The notes under the pieces: model-generated
What the model saw: only the letters and a program-made list of their open reading frames with translations
What the model was told of the DNA's origin: nothing
Database searches by the model: none
IMG/VR virus record: IMGVR_UViG_3300042922_000269
Span: 1 to 37,688 of that record
Origin: a virus
DNA length: 37,688 nucleotides
Direction: 5' to 3' (one strand)
Shown here: positions 30,080 to 37,688 of the stretch, piece after piece
Position numbering within the stretch: the first letter of the stretch is position 1
Layout: each line of letters opens with the position of its first letter
Position numbers and translations under genes: made by a program

Positions 30080-32286
30080 GATTTCTTAGTTACTAATCCA
30101 TTATCAATTACAAATCCACCATGCTCTTTAATCCTGTTTTTTACTGAATTTTTAGTAAGAGCCATATATTCTTCCAGAGCTGCCACTGTAACCTCGCCAT
30201 TAAAACTACATGCTTCAAAGGCTGTTTCTATGGCCATGCGTCGTTCTTTTAACTTTGTATCTTTCGGCTTACGCTTCTCCATAGCTCTTTGCCAAGGAGC
30301 CTTTTCTCCTTCAGCTTCAACATCTTTCAAGCTGCCTATTCTGTCAACATTATGTATCGGGTAATCAAACCATAGATTCACCGGTTCAAACTTCGGAAAC
30401 TCTCTCAGAGTCCCTTCAATACGCCATGCAGTACGCTGTCTGACCTTCCTCTCTGCCTCAAACAGATCCTTCTGCATAGACTTGAATATATTTGGACTTA
30501 GATATTTTTCACATAGCCTAGACATGGCATTCTGGCTGCACATATCATCCTGTGATGGTTCATAATCCGGTTTATGTCTATCTAGCCAATCGATATATAC
30601 CTGGCATACCGCTTTATTTATTTCCTGTGTGAGAAGGGTATCTGTAACTTCAAGTTCAATTAAATCTAGGAGTGCATCAGGATCCCTGGCAAACACTCCG
30701 GATCCGGAAGCCCTATCCATACTCTTCTTACTTCCCTGACCACCTTTTGAATGATGGTGGCAATAGATCACAGCACATCCTAATTCTGTACACACCTTAT
30801 CAAATTGATTACAGAAGTGGGCCATTTGATCAGCGCTATTCTCATCACCGGTAATGACCTTATAGATAGGATCTATAATAATTGCTATATAATTCTTCTT
30901 TGCTGCTCTTCTGATTAGCTTAGGAGCTAATTTATCCATTGGTACTGACTTACCACGTAAATTCCATATGTCTATGTTATTTAGGTTATCTGGAGACCAT
31001 CCAAGTGCCTCATACACATCTTTAAAACGATGCAGACAACTAGCTCTATCAAGTTCCAAATTAACATACATAACCTTACCCTTAGTACAATACCAATTAA
31101 ACCATTTACGCCCCTCAGCGATCGCACAGCACAATTCTATCAATGCGTATGACTTACCTGCTTTTGACGGACCAGCTACAAGCATTTTATGTCCTTGTCT
31201 TAGCAGTCTATCAATAAGTGAAGGAGATAAGTCCGGAAGATTGTCCCATATACTGGACATACTCTCAGGTTCCGGAAGATCATCATTAATGCTTTCTATC
31301 CATTCCTTCCAATCATTCCAATTCTCTTTACCAATGTTAGTATCAATGAGAAATTGCTTCTGTCCATTCCGCATAATTCCTGGCATTCTAGACAATCTGG
31401 AAGGATTTTTATTCTGTGTATCTACTTTTAAACCATTTTTCTTGCATACATCATATAGATAATCTACACGCTTTCGATATTCATCGTAGTTAGCAGCATC
31501 CACTTTCACGATTGCATGGATACTTTTCTTCCCGGAATGTACTAAGCAAGCTACAGGAAGCTCCAGCTCTCTAATAATTGCATTCTGTTTATCAATATCC
31601 GAATCATCGGATTCTACCAGAGCGTATCGAAATTCTGTAACATTATCATTCTTAACACCTTTACCATCCAAAGGATTAAACCGGATCCAAGCTCCTGCTT
31701 CTGGTTTATAATCACCTAGTACAGACCCAATATCGCCTTTACATAAGTTCAACTGTTGAATAAGTTCTCCTGCAGTTCTATCCCAGTTTCCTTTTGTAGG
31801 GAGATACTTACCATCTTTCTCCCAACTCTCTGTAACATATCCAACATTTTCAGCTGCCTCAAACAATGTTTCTAAATACTTAACGAGCTGTCCAACAGCA
31901 TCCCAGCTGTCATCCGGTTGGATTATTTCTTTTCCTTCTACCCAGCTTCTGTCTACCACAACTCCGTCTTTGGAACCTATAATGTCATCCCAGCCGATTT
32001 CATGGCTATCAGTGGTATAATAAGGCTCCCATCCGTTATCCTTTGCCATCTGCACAATGGTACCAGCTGTTACTGGTGTTGATGTACCGCGGAAGCTGTC
32101 CCACTTACGAAAGCACTCACCAGAATGATATCTTTTAGTATCTCTACGGCTCCAACTATCCCAATCAGAGGCAGTATAACCGGCTTCTTTCAGTGCCATT
32201 CCTACATTAACCCATTCCTGATAATCAAGCATAGAAGGGTCAATGTAATCCAGTAATTCAGTTAATTCATATTTATTATCCACCAT
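30037..32286 (-). CDS. Primase/helicase fusion (PriCT-2, primase-polymerase-like, RepA-like ATPase)
   Basis: 749 aa. Residues about 5-90 are a PriCT_2-like domain (WVNVGMALKEAGYTASDWDS, then WSRRDTKRYHSGECFRKWDSF). Residues about 185-320 look primase-polymerase-like (FRYALVESDDSD, VHSGKKSIHAIVKV, SRMPG). Residues about 365-560 are an AAA_25/RepA-type hexameric helicase with Walker A GPSKAGKS at 372-379, IIIDPIYK (Asp472) and YCHHHSKGG. A winged-helix-like end follows. It would open and prime phage replication, probably at the adjacent iterons. GAGGT precedes the ATG. Confidence 0.88.
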   Translation of the reverse strand: MVDNKYELTELLDYIDPSMLDYQEWVNVGMALKEAGYTASDWDSWSRRDTKRYHSGECFRKWDSFRGTSTPVTAGTIVQMAKDNGWEPYYTTDSHEIGWDDIIGSKDGVVVDRSWVEGKEIIQPDDSWDAVGQLVKYLETLFEAAENVGYVTESWEKDGKYLPTKGNWDRTAGELIQQLNLCKGDIGSVLGDYKPEAGAWIRFNPLDGKGVKNDNVTEFRYALVESDDSDIDKQNAIIRELELPVACLVHSGKKSIHAIVKVDAANYDEYRKRVDYLYDVCKKNGLKVDTQNKNPSRLSRMPGIMRNGQKQFLIDTNIGKENWNDWKEWIESINDDLPEPESMSSIWDNLPDLSPSLIDRLLRQGHKMLVAGPSKAGKSYALIELCCAIAEGRKWFNWYCTKGKVMYVNLELDRASCLHRFKDVYEALGWSPDNLNNIDIWNLRGKSVPMDKLAPKLIRRAAKKNYIAIIIDPIYKVITGDENSADQMAHFCNQFDKVCTELGCAVIYCHHHSKGGQGSKKSMDRASGSGVFARDPDALLDLIELEVTDTLLTQEINKAVCQVYIDWLDRHKPDYEPSQDDMCSQNAMSRLCEKYLSPNIFKSMQKDLFEAERKVRQRTAWRIEGTLREFPKFEPVNLWFDYPIHNVDRIGSLKDVEAEGEKAPWQRAMEKRKPKDTKLKERRMAIETAFEACSFNGEVTVAALEEYMALTKNSVKNRIKEHGGFVIDNGLVTKKSGVKKQKTDTDTED

Positions 32287-32304
32287 TCCACTACCTCGTC
32301 ATGA

Positions 32305-33891
32305 TTAAATTATTTCTGGTTTATATTCACTTGGAGTAATTTCACCTGGTATTCTCCAACCATTCGCTGCTATTCTATCGATCAATCTTTTCGCTGTATC
32401 AAACTGCCATGTGCCAACATGTTCAAATCCTCTACTTTCTAAGAATCGGATCTGTTTAGGAGTAGTAAGCCCTTCTGTTCTTCTTCTATCAAGTCGATCA
32501 AGAAGTTTAGCAGCCTTACCGGCATTATCAATTTCATCTGGAAAGATACCTAGCTTTTCCAATGTCTGAACCTGCTTATCAGAAGGCGGTCCAGCTTCCC
32601 AGCCGAATGCCGGTTGATAGCTTGCGAGATCCTCAGCTTGGATACTCATTTCAAACTGCAACGGATCTACCAGCTTTCGTTTACGGTTTTTCATTTCTTG
32701 CAGTTTCTTGGCCAATGCTTCCTCACGTTGGGCAACTACATCCTCGGCAGCTTGCTTCTCAGCCATTTCGATATCCATAGGGTAACCTGCAGCTTCTATG
32801 TTCTCAGTCATCTTCTTTGCCACTTCTTCATTCTCACAAACAAGATGAGCCGGATGACATAACTCATGCTTTTCGGTATGCCACAGGAAATCTAAAAGAA
32901 GAAGGTGGTCTTTGCCTGGATGTAATCTGGTTCCTCGCCCAACCATCTGGCTGTAAAGTGCCCTCACCTTAGTTGGTCTTAGCACAACGATACAGTCAAC
33001 CGAAGGGCAATCCCAGCCTTCGGTCAGGAGCATGGAATTACATAGAACATTGTATTTACCAGTATCGAAATCAGACAATACTTGTGCCCGGTCACCACTG
33101 TCTCCGTTAACCTCTGCAGCTGCAAATCCTTTACTGCTTAAAATATCTCTGAATTTCTGGCTAGTTTTTATTAATGGAAGGAAAACAACTGTCTTACGGT
33201 CCATGCAGTACTTAACCATTTCGTCAGCGATCTGATACAAATATGGATCCAAGGCAGTTCCAAGATCACTTGTCTTAAAGTCTCCTGCCTGTTGTCCTAC
33301 ACCAGTCAAATCCAACTTTAGTGGTATTGTTACAGCTTTTATCGGTGATAGGAAACCTTCTTTGATCGCCTTAGGTAATGTATACTCATAAGCAAGTGAT
33401 TGAAAATAAGAACCGAGATTTTTCATGTCACCTCGATCTGGAGTGGCTGTTACACCTAGAACTTTAGCTTTATTAAAATATTGTAAAACCTTCTGATATC
33501 CATCAGAGATACAATGATGTGCTTCATCGACGATAATGCTATCAAAATAATCTGTTGGAAACTGCACAAGACGTTTCTCACGCATAAGTGATTGAACGGA
33601 TCCTACTACAACTCGAAACCAACTTCCAAGGCAGGTTTCCTCAGCTTTTTCTGTTGCACATCCTAATCCGGTAGATTTACTAAGTTTATCAGCTGCCTGA
33701 TCTAGTAATTCGCTCCGGTGAGCAAGTATTAAAACTCGCTCACCATTACGAACACAATCAGCTGTAACTCCTGAAAAAACAATTGTTTTACCTGTACCGG
33801 TTGGCAGTACCAGAAGAGTTCTCAGATTCCCTTTATCCCATTCTGTAAAAATTGCCTGCTTCGCTTCTTCCTGGTACGGTCTTAAATTCAT
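32305..33891 (-). CDS. SF2 DNA helicase (DEAH)
   Basis: 528 aa. MNLRPYQEEAKQAIF is the Q-like entry motif. Walker A PTGTGKT is at residues 30-36, DEAH at 122-125, VTATPDRGD follows, and the C-terminal helicase half has VGRGTRLHPGKDH (motif VI). A Gln/Lys/Arg-rich C-terminal section of about 130 residues extends the core (EEALAKKLQEMKNRKRKLV). Phage type-III restriction/UvsW-like helicases with this size act in replication restart or recombination. GGGAGG precedes the ATG. Confidence 0.92.
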   Translation of the reverse strand: MNLRPYQEEAKQAIFTEWDKGNLRTLLVLPTGTGKTIVFSGVTADCVRNGERVLILAHRSELLDQAADKLSKSTGLGCATEKAEETCLGSWFRVVVGSVQSLMREKRLVQFPTDYFDSIIVDEAHHCISDGYQKVLQYFNKAKVLGVTATPDRGDMKNLGSYFQSLAYEYTLPKAIKEGFLSPIKAVTIPLKLDLTGVGQQAGDFKTSDLGTALDPYLYQIADEMVKYCMDRKTVVFLPLIKTSQKFRDILSSKGFAAAEVNGDSGDRAQVLSDFDTGKYNVLCNSMLLTEGWDCPSVDCIVVLRPTKVRALYSQMVGRGTRLHPGKDHLLLLDFLWHTEKHELCHPAHLVCENEEVAKKMTENIEAAGYPMDIEMAEKQAAEDVVAQREEALAKKLQEMKNRKRKLVDPLQFEMSIQAEDLASYQPAFGWEAGPPSDKQVQTLEKLGIFPDEIDNAGKAAKLLDRLDRRRTEGLTTPKQIRFLESRGFEHVGTWQFDTAKRLIDRIAANGWRIPGEITPSEYKPEII

Positions 33892-33893
33892 TA

Positions 33894-34334
33894 TTAAAAC
33901 CTCCCAGCTTCAAACTTTTTCGTAGGTGCTCCTTCTACCGGTTCGTAGAATTTCTTAATCTCGTTATAGGTCTTTCCATCCCACACACGGGTTCCAACCT
34001 TACAGCGTCCAACGGATCCTATAACAGCATTCCAGTTCATTGTTACCCTTTCGCCCTTCTTTCGTTGTCCAATGGCAGTGAAAAAAGCGCAAAGCATACC
34101 TTCTGTTTTTGAATGAAGAAAAAGCTTATGACTGATAACTGCTGTTCCTTCCAGTGCTTCGATTTTCACCTGTACTGTAGCCATATTGCACGCAGGAAGT
34201 TTCTCACTTCCGTTATGTCTGCCGCGTTCAAATCCTGTGATTTCAAAGTCATAATCACCTTCCGGTAATATTACAAACTCCTGACCATCATTCTCTATCG
34301 GATCTTCCCATCCTAATTCTCTTTCAATATTCAT
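33894..34334 (-). CDS. DUF669-type recombination-associated protein
   Basis: 146 aa from ATG 34334 (MNIERELGWEDPIE), chosen over a TTG at 34340 that is too close to AGGAG. The sequence has DUF669 features: LPEGDYDFEITGFERGRHNG, PACNMATVQVKIEALEGTAV, GRCKVGTRVWDGKTYNEIKK. DUF669 proteins sit beside Sak4/RecA-like ATPases and helicases in many phages and may bind ssDNA or act as mediators. The C-terminus is basic. Confidence 0.85.
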   Translation of the reverse strand: MNIERELGWEDPIENDGQEFVILPEGDYDFEITGFERGRHNGSEKLPACNMATVQVKIEALEGTAVISHKLFLHSKTEGMLCAFFTAIGQRKKGERVTMNWNAVIGSVGRCKVGTRVWDGKTYNEIKKFYEPVEGAPTKKFEAGRF

Positions 34335-34363
34335 AATCAATATCTCCTTTTCGTCTATTATTT

Positions 34364-35548
34364 TTAGTTAAATGGTATCTCGTCTGGATCAGCAGGTGCA
34401 AATTGTCCGCTTTTCTCGCGTATGCTCTTGATCATGCCATAAACAGCTTGCCATGCACCTACCAGAACACCTGAAACAAATCCTGGATCATAGTTCTCAA
34501 TTGGCGTGTCTTCTGGATAATATCCTCGGCTTGCAACCGCTTTTTGAATTTCTTTCACTGTTACACGGTTAGCTTCCATCAAATCAGCCAATGCCTTTGG
34601 AATGTTTGAAGATGGCAAACGATTTTGTGGATTTTGCTCTGCTTTCACTTTCTTATTCTCTTCTTCAAATGCTAGATCCTTGTCAATTCCATCTGAAATA
34701 TTCATGAACCCTCTTTCGTCTCTCTTGGGTTCATCTTGGTGGTTAACTGGCGGAGTATTTACCGGAAGTTTTTGGTCTGGATGTTTGACGTATTCGGTTG
34801 TCATCTGCACTTCTCCGGTTGGGATACAATACGCAATAGCCGAGTATTCAAATGGGAGCTCTTCCGACAGTTCATGACGGTTCTTCGCATCCCAGCAGGT
34901 ATGATGGGTAGTGTACATGACGCGTTTACCGCCTTGTGCCTTGTTTTTCCCTTTCTGCGCACCTTGACCGTCTACATTGATTACGTAGGTCTTATAGTTC
35001 GCAAAAAGTACCATATCAGCCCATTCCTTTACTAATGGTGATGTCTGCGAACTTGTCTTTTTCCCAAGCTTTAGTTCGTACCGGTCATATTGCCCTAATT
35101 CATCTGGTTGCTCAAATTTTCGCATCTGCGCATGGGCTGTAAGGACAACATTAATACCTTTATCAATTACTTCCTGCAGCTGATTAAGGAAACGTCCAAA
35201 CTCCTCTTTTACATATACGTAACCATTTCCATACCCAAAGTCCTCTATACCGGATTTTTGGTACTTTGCAAGTATATGTTCGACACACATCTGCTCTGCC
35301 CAGTCGATTGTATCAATGATAAGTGTTGTACAAAGCATATCCTTTTTTACTTCATCAATCTGTTGTCTTAGCATTGTCCAACTAGTGGCTTGGGGAGCTC
35401 TTGGAACATCCATGCCAGCTGTACTGCCCTCCGTATCTAAGAATAACGGTTGAGGAAACTTGGCGGCAAAAGTAGACTTACCAATTCCTTCAGGTCCATA
35501 TATTACAACCTTTTGCGCTTTCTTGATTTTACCTGTAATTATCTGCAT
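34364..35548 (-). CDS. Sak4-like recombination ATPase (AAA_24) with SSB-like C-tip
   Basis: 394 aa from ATG 35548, TAATG overlap with the Rad50-like gene. Walker A GPEGIGKS is at residues 18-25 and LIIDTIDWAEQ is Walker B. The next motif is NVVLTAHAQMRKFEQPDELG. Residues 1-220 are the AAA_24/Sak4 core, an annealing/strand-exchange ATPase of phages. The C-terminal 120 residues are an extra helical region. The last residues are APADPDEIPFN, very like the acidic, Pro-Phe ending C-tip of SSB proteins, which recruits replication partners. Together with DUF669 it forms a recombination set. Confidence 0.87.
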   Translation of the reverse strand: MQIITGKIKKAQKVVIYGPEGIGKSTFAAKFPQPLFLDTEGSTAGMDVPRAPQATSWTMLRQQIDEVKKDMLCTTLIIDTIDWAEQMCVEHILAKYQKSGIEDFGYGNGYVYVKEEFGRFLNQLQEVIDKGINVVLTAHAQMRKFEQPDELGQYDRYELKLGKKTSSQTSPLVKEWADMVLFANYKTYVINVDGQGAQKGKNKAQGGKRVMYTTHHTCWDAKNRHELSEELPFEYSAIAYCIPTGEVQMTTEYVKHPDQKLPVNTPPVNHQDEPKRDERGFMNISDGIDKDLAFEEENKKVKAEQNPQNRLPSSNIPKALADLMEANRVTVKEIQKAVASRGYYPEDTPIENYDPGFVSGVLVGAWQAVYGMIKSIREKSGQFAPADPDEIPFN

Positions 35549-36828
35549 TAAAACTCGCCTGCCTTCCATGTATTTTTTGCTTCGGATATCTGCTCAGGTA
35601 AGTGATCCTGATCAACAACATACCCATCCTCGATAATAATGGAGCATTCATCACCGGTGCTTACCCTTGTTGCAATAGCTTGTAATCCTTCATGTTCAAG
35701 CCAATCTCCGAAATCTTTTAGTGTATCAGCGTCCATCTGTTCCAGCTTGTCCAAAAGTACAAATCCACACTTTTGATTTAGCTTCCGGACAATAGCGGTG
35801 GAAACTTTAAGTTGATCAGATCCACTCATTCCATCCCACTTTCGTCCGTTATAAACTAATTCTCCTTCCACAACGGATAACCCAGGAAGAGGAAGATCTG
35901 CTTTATTAAGAAGATCGATTTTGCTCTGGCGTATTGAATTTATCTCGCCTGTAAGCTTGTTATAGTCTGCTTCATACTGTGCAGCGTCTTCCTCGGCTTT
36001 ATCCTTGTCCAAATTAGCACGAACCTTTCGATTAATGGTTTCAATATTAGCAATGTTCTCTTCTAATTCAGCAGTACTTTCATCATGAAGATCTAAAGCT
36101 GATTTACGTGCTATCTCAAGATCAGAAAGAATAAATCGCTGCTTATCAATTAATTCATCAATCTTTCTTTGAATATCTGAAGCCTGATTCTCTAAGTACT
36201 GAAGGTTCTGACGTTTGCGTTGGTTTTCCCCGTTCCGGGCAAGGATATCCTGTTGTTGCCTGATTAGTTCGGAAGCCGATACCGGTTCCTTAGGAGCTTC
36301 CGGATAATACGGTTGCTCTTTCGCAAATTTCTTTTTCTGATCAGCTATTTGTCCAATAGCAAGACGTCGGTTATATATCTCAGTTTCTTGTCGCTCAAGT
36401 TCAACCAGCTGCTTGCCAACTCCGATGATCTGCAACAATGTATTAGCTTTTTCTTTATTCGTGGATTGCATGAACTTCGGTAAATCAAGTGCTAACTGCT
36501 CCACAAAGTCATTCAGGAGCTGTTGTCCGCCTTTCTGACCATTTGGATCAATTACCTTTAAATCGCTGTTCTTACCTTTACGCTCCACTACCAATCCATT
36601 CGACATAACCATATGTAAGTTAGGAGGGATAACGGATCCTTCACGTTGAGCATCAGAAGGACGATATTTTTCTCCCCCGAGAGCCCATGCGATACTATCC
36701 AAAACAGAAGTTTTCCCTTGATTATTCTTACCACCGATTACAGTAAGACCGTTGGCAGTAGGTTCGATCTTTACAGCTTTAATTCGCTTCACATTCTCAA
36801 TTTCGAGTTTATTAATCTTTATACTCAT
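35548..36828 (-). CDS. SMC/Rad50-like ATPase, short coiled coil
   Basis: 426 aa. LEIENVKRIKAVKIEP and Walker A GGKNNQGKTS (residues 32-41) at the N-terminus, a coiled coil in residues about 135-300, signature-like MSGSDQLKVSTA (about 334) and FVLLDKLEQMD Walker B near 356-366. The ABC half sites are split as in Rad50/SbcC, but the coil is short and no zinc hook CxxC is seen. Phage proteins of this type work with recombination or nuclease functions. The start has AGGAGG and the gene is coupled to its neighbours by TAATG overlaps. Confidence 0.85.
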   Translation of the reverse strand: MSIKINKLEIENVKRIKAVKIEPTANGLTVIGGKNNQGKTSVLDSIAWALGGEKYRPSDAQREGSVIPPNLHMVMSNGLVVERKGKNSDLKVIDPNGQKGGQQLLNDFVEQLALDLPKFMQSTNKEKANTLLQIIGVGKQLVELERQETEIYNRRLAIGQIADQKKKFAKEQPYYPEAPKEPVSASELIRQQQDILARNGENQRKRQNLQYLENQASDIQRKIDELIDKQRFILSDLEIARKSALDLHDESTAELEENIANIETINRKVRANLDKDKAEEDAAQYEADYNKLTGEINSIRQSKIDLLNKADLPLPGLSVVEGELVYNGRKWDGMSGSDQLKVSTAIVRKLNQKCGFVLLDKLEQMDADTLKDFGDWLEHEGLQAIATRVSTGDECSIIIEDGYVVDQDHLPEQISEAKNTWKAGEF

Positions 36829-37220
36829 TACTTATTCACCTCCTTGAACTTGTCTGCCACCTTCATTCCGCAGTTCTTGCAAATATGAAAACCATCAACA
36901 ACCGTCAGGTCTTTCTCATCCTCAGACCCACACATAACGCACTGAATGGAAGCTTTCCGGATGCAGATATCTTCTCCTTCCAGACATATGTCAACAAGTT
37001 CCTGATCTCTTAACTTAAGAGTCCTACGGATCTCGACGGGTAACGTATATCTTCCAAGCTCGTCCAACTTTCTCTCTCTCCCCTTGTGTAACCGGATTAC
37101 CTTACCGTCTACCTTAATATCCAATGAAGCTCCTTCTGGTATCTCTAGGGACCTTCTATACTCTTTAGGGATAGTGACTCTCCCTAAATGGTCTAATCTT
37201 CTTACAAATCCTTTAATCAT
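36828..37220 (-). CDS. Tandem AbrB-type regulator with zinc ribbon
   Basis: 130 aa. Residues 5-47 (RRLDHLGRVTIPKEYRRSLE) and 49-89 (RKLDELGRYTLPVEIRRTLK) are two SpoVT-AbrB swapped-hairpin domains in one chain. Residues 94-117 are a zinc ribbon (CVMC, 16 residues, CKNC). A palindrome lies before the gene. AbrB-like proteins normally dimerise through one domain each, so the tandem chain with a ribbon is unusual. It is likely a DNA-binding regulator of the early operon. GGAGG is 10 bases from the ATG. Confidence 0.85.
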   Translation of the reverse strand: MIKGFVRRLDHLGRVTIPKEYRRSLEIPEGASLDIKVDGKVIRLHKGRERKLDELGRYTLPVEIRRTLKLRDQELVDICLEGEDICIRKASIQCVMCGSEDEKDLTVVDGFHICKNCGMKVADKFKEVNK

Positions 37221-37244
37221 TTCTAATTGACCTCCTTCAAATTT

Positions 37245-37259
37245 GGTGATACAATCACC
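37245..37259. promoter_or_regulatory. Palindrome upstream of AbrB-type gene
   Basis: GGTGATACAATCACC has perfect 6-bp arms around ACA and lies 25 bases before the AbrB-type start. It may be an autoregulatory operator or a small hairpin in the leader. No T run follows. Confidence 0.5.
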
Positions 37260-37272
37260 TTAAGTTGTTTTG

Positions 37273-37611
37273 TTATGCGCTCACTTTGACCCTGGCCGGT
37301 CTGGTGAGCTTTTTTCTTTTACTGGTACACCATGGACACTCATAGCCTGTCCGAGGTATCCTTTGTAGCACGCTTATGTTCCATGCTCTTTTACATGTCT
37401 GGCATCGTGCCATCAATGTCTTTCCTCCTTCCTGAGAAGGATTTATCATGCAAGTAGCAATGGCCATTAATACAAAGCCGATTACTAATCTTCCAAGAGC
37501 TTGTCCAGGTTGTATTACATTACAGTCCAGGGATCCTGCAATCCCATATATGTATCCAATGGATCCGACAAATAGCAGGAAGGATAATAAATCAAGGATC
37601 TGGTGTTTCAA
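37273..37611 (-). CDS. Membrane protein with C-terminal zinc ribbon, unknown
   Basis: 112 aa from TTG 37611 (LKHQILDLLSFLLFVG), with GGAGG nine bases upstream. Two membrane helices are at about 8-27 (LLSFLLFVGSIGYIYGIAG) and 38-55 (ALGRLVIGFVLMAIATCM). The C-terminus reads MARCQTCKRAWNISVLQ and YECPWCTSKRKK: CxxC, then CxxC, a zinc ribbon. GGAGG lies 10 bases before an internal ATG at 37413 (MARCQTC), so the ribbon may also be made alone. Function unknown. Confidence 0.6.
   Translation of the reverse strand: MKHQILDLLSFLLFVGSIGYIYGIAGSLDCNVIQPGQALGRLVIGFVLMAIATCMINPSQEGGKTLMARCQTCKRAWNISVLQRIPRTGYECPWCTSKRKKLTRPARVKVSA
37279..37330 (+). terminator. Rightward-facing hairpin over the end of the zinc-ribbon gene
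   Basis: GCTCAC (37279-37284) pairs with GTGAGC (37314-37319), with inner GACC/GGTC, and is followed on the plus strand by TTTTTTCTTTT. It is a good rho-independent form for rightward transcription although the gene here is leftward. The use is unclear. Confidence 0.5.
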
Positions 37612-37688
37612 TTTCCTTTGCCTCCTCCCTCTCGATAATGACTAAGGCTTTAACAATGGCCTCCAGCACATCATTTCCGAAATTACTT
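37592..37688 (-). CDS. Partial small protein at right edge
   Basis: The minus strand reads SNFGNDVLEAIVKALVIIER then EEAKEIETPDP and stops at 37592-37594. It runs off the right edge, so only the C-terminal 31 residues are seen. It is helical and acidic, and overlaps the next gene by 20 bases. No family is recognised. Confidence 0.45.
   Translation of the reverse strand, partial: SNFGNDVLEAIVKALVIIEREEAKEIETPDP

Noticed and set aside
30968-31462. Rightward 164-codon frame
   Set aside because: Lies wholly opposite the primase/helicase gene and has no recognisable motif.
1-37688. tRNA, rRNA or insertion sequence genes
   Set aside because: No cloverleaf, rRNA stretch, transposase or terminal inverted repeats were recognised on either strand.

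Overview
The window is most of an integrated siphovirus (prophage) in a low-GC Firmicute. The style of the asparagine synthetase, the A118/LL-H-like head genes and the early gene set suggest a clostridium of the Lachnospiraceae type, but this is inference. Bases 1-720 are host DNA: the middle of asnB (asparagine synthetase B), reading rightward. It stops abruptly just after the conserved GECADE motif, where phage DNA begins, so the phage sits inside asnB. Nearly everything from 936 to the right edge is phage and reads leftward. The integrase, the main repressor and the right attachment site are not in the window.

Read in phage order (right to left), the early block at 37688-25484 holds a tandem AbrB-type regulator, a Rad50-like ATPase, a Sak4-like recombination ATPase, a DUF669-type protein, an SF2 helicase and a primase/RepA-like helicase. 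Next comes an intergenic region with a large dyad, an AT-rich stretch and many copies of AGGTGTCAAAAAA, a candidate replication origin. It is followed by a RusA-type resolvase, small HTH and zinc-ribbon proteins, an HNH protein and a sigma-like late activator. Two places in this block look like +1 frameshifts. One, AAGGAG-CGT-CCC-TAA, has the layout of the RF2 frameshift site.

The AT-rich accessory region at 25487-22567 separates early from late genes. Two outward-facing promoters with almost the same sequence each carry a LexA/DinR-type box in the -35/-10 spacer. One drives a rightward 90-aa protein, the only rightward phage gene seen. The other drives a two-gene operon: a 295-aa soluble protein of unknown family and a 182-aa four-helix membrane protein. 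A 35-residue membrane peptide gene with a strong ribosome site and a long dyad lies between them. This region is the best candidate for an undescribed system, perhaps damage-induced phage defence or lysogeny control.

The late block at 22472-936 is compact and ordered: small and large terminase, a tiny membrane protein, portal, minor head protein, scaffold, major capsid, connectors, major tail protein, tail-assembly chaperones with a probable frameshift, a 948-aa tape measure, distal tail proteins, a tail protein with a C-terminal S74 self-cleaving chaperone, a secreted Ig-like protein that may be a separately transcribed moron, tail-tip proteins, then the XhlA-like protein, holin and amidase. 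It closes with a strong terminator before the left attachment junction.
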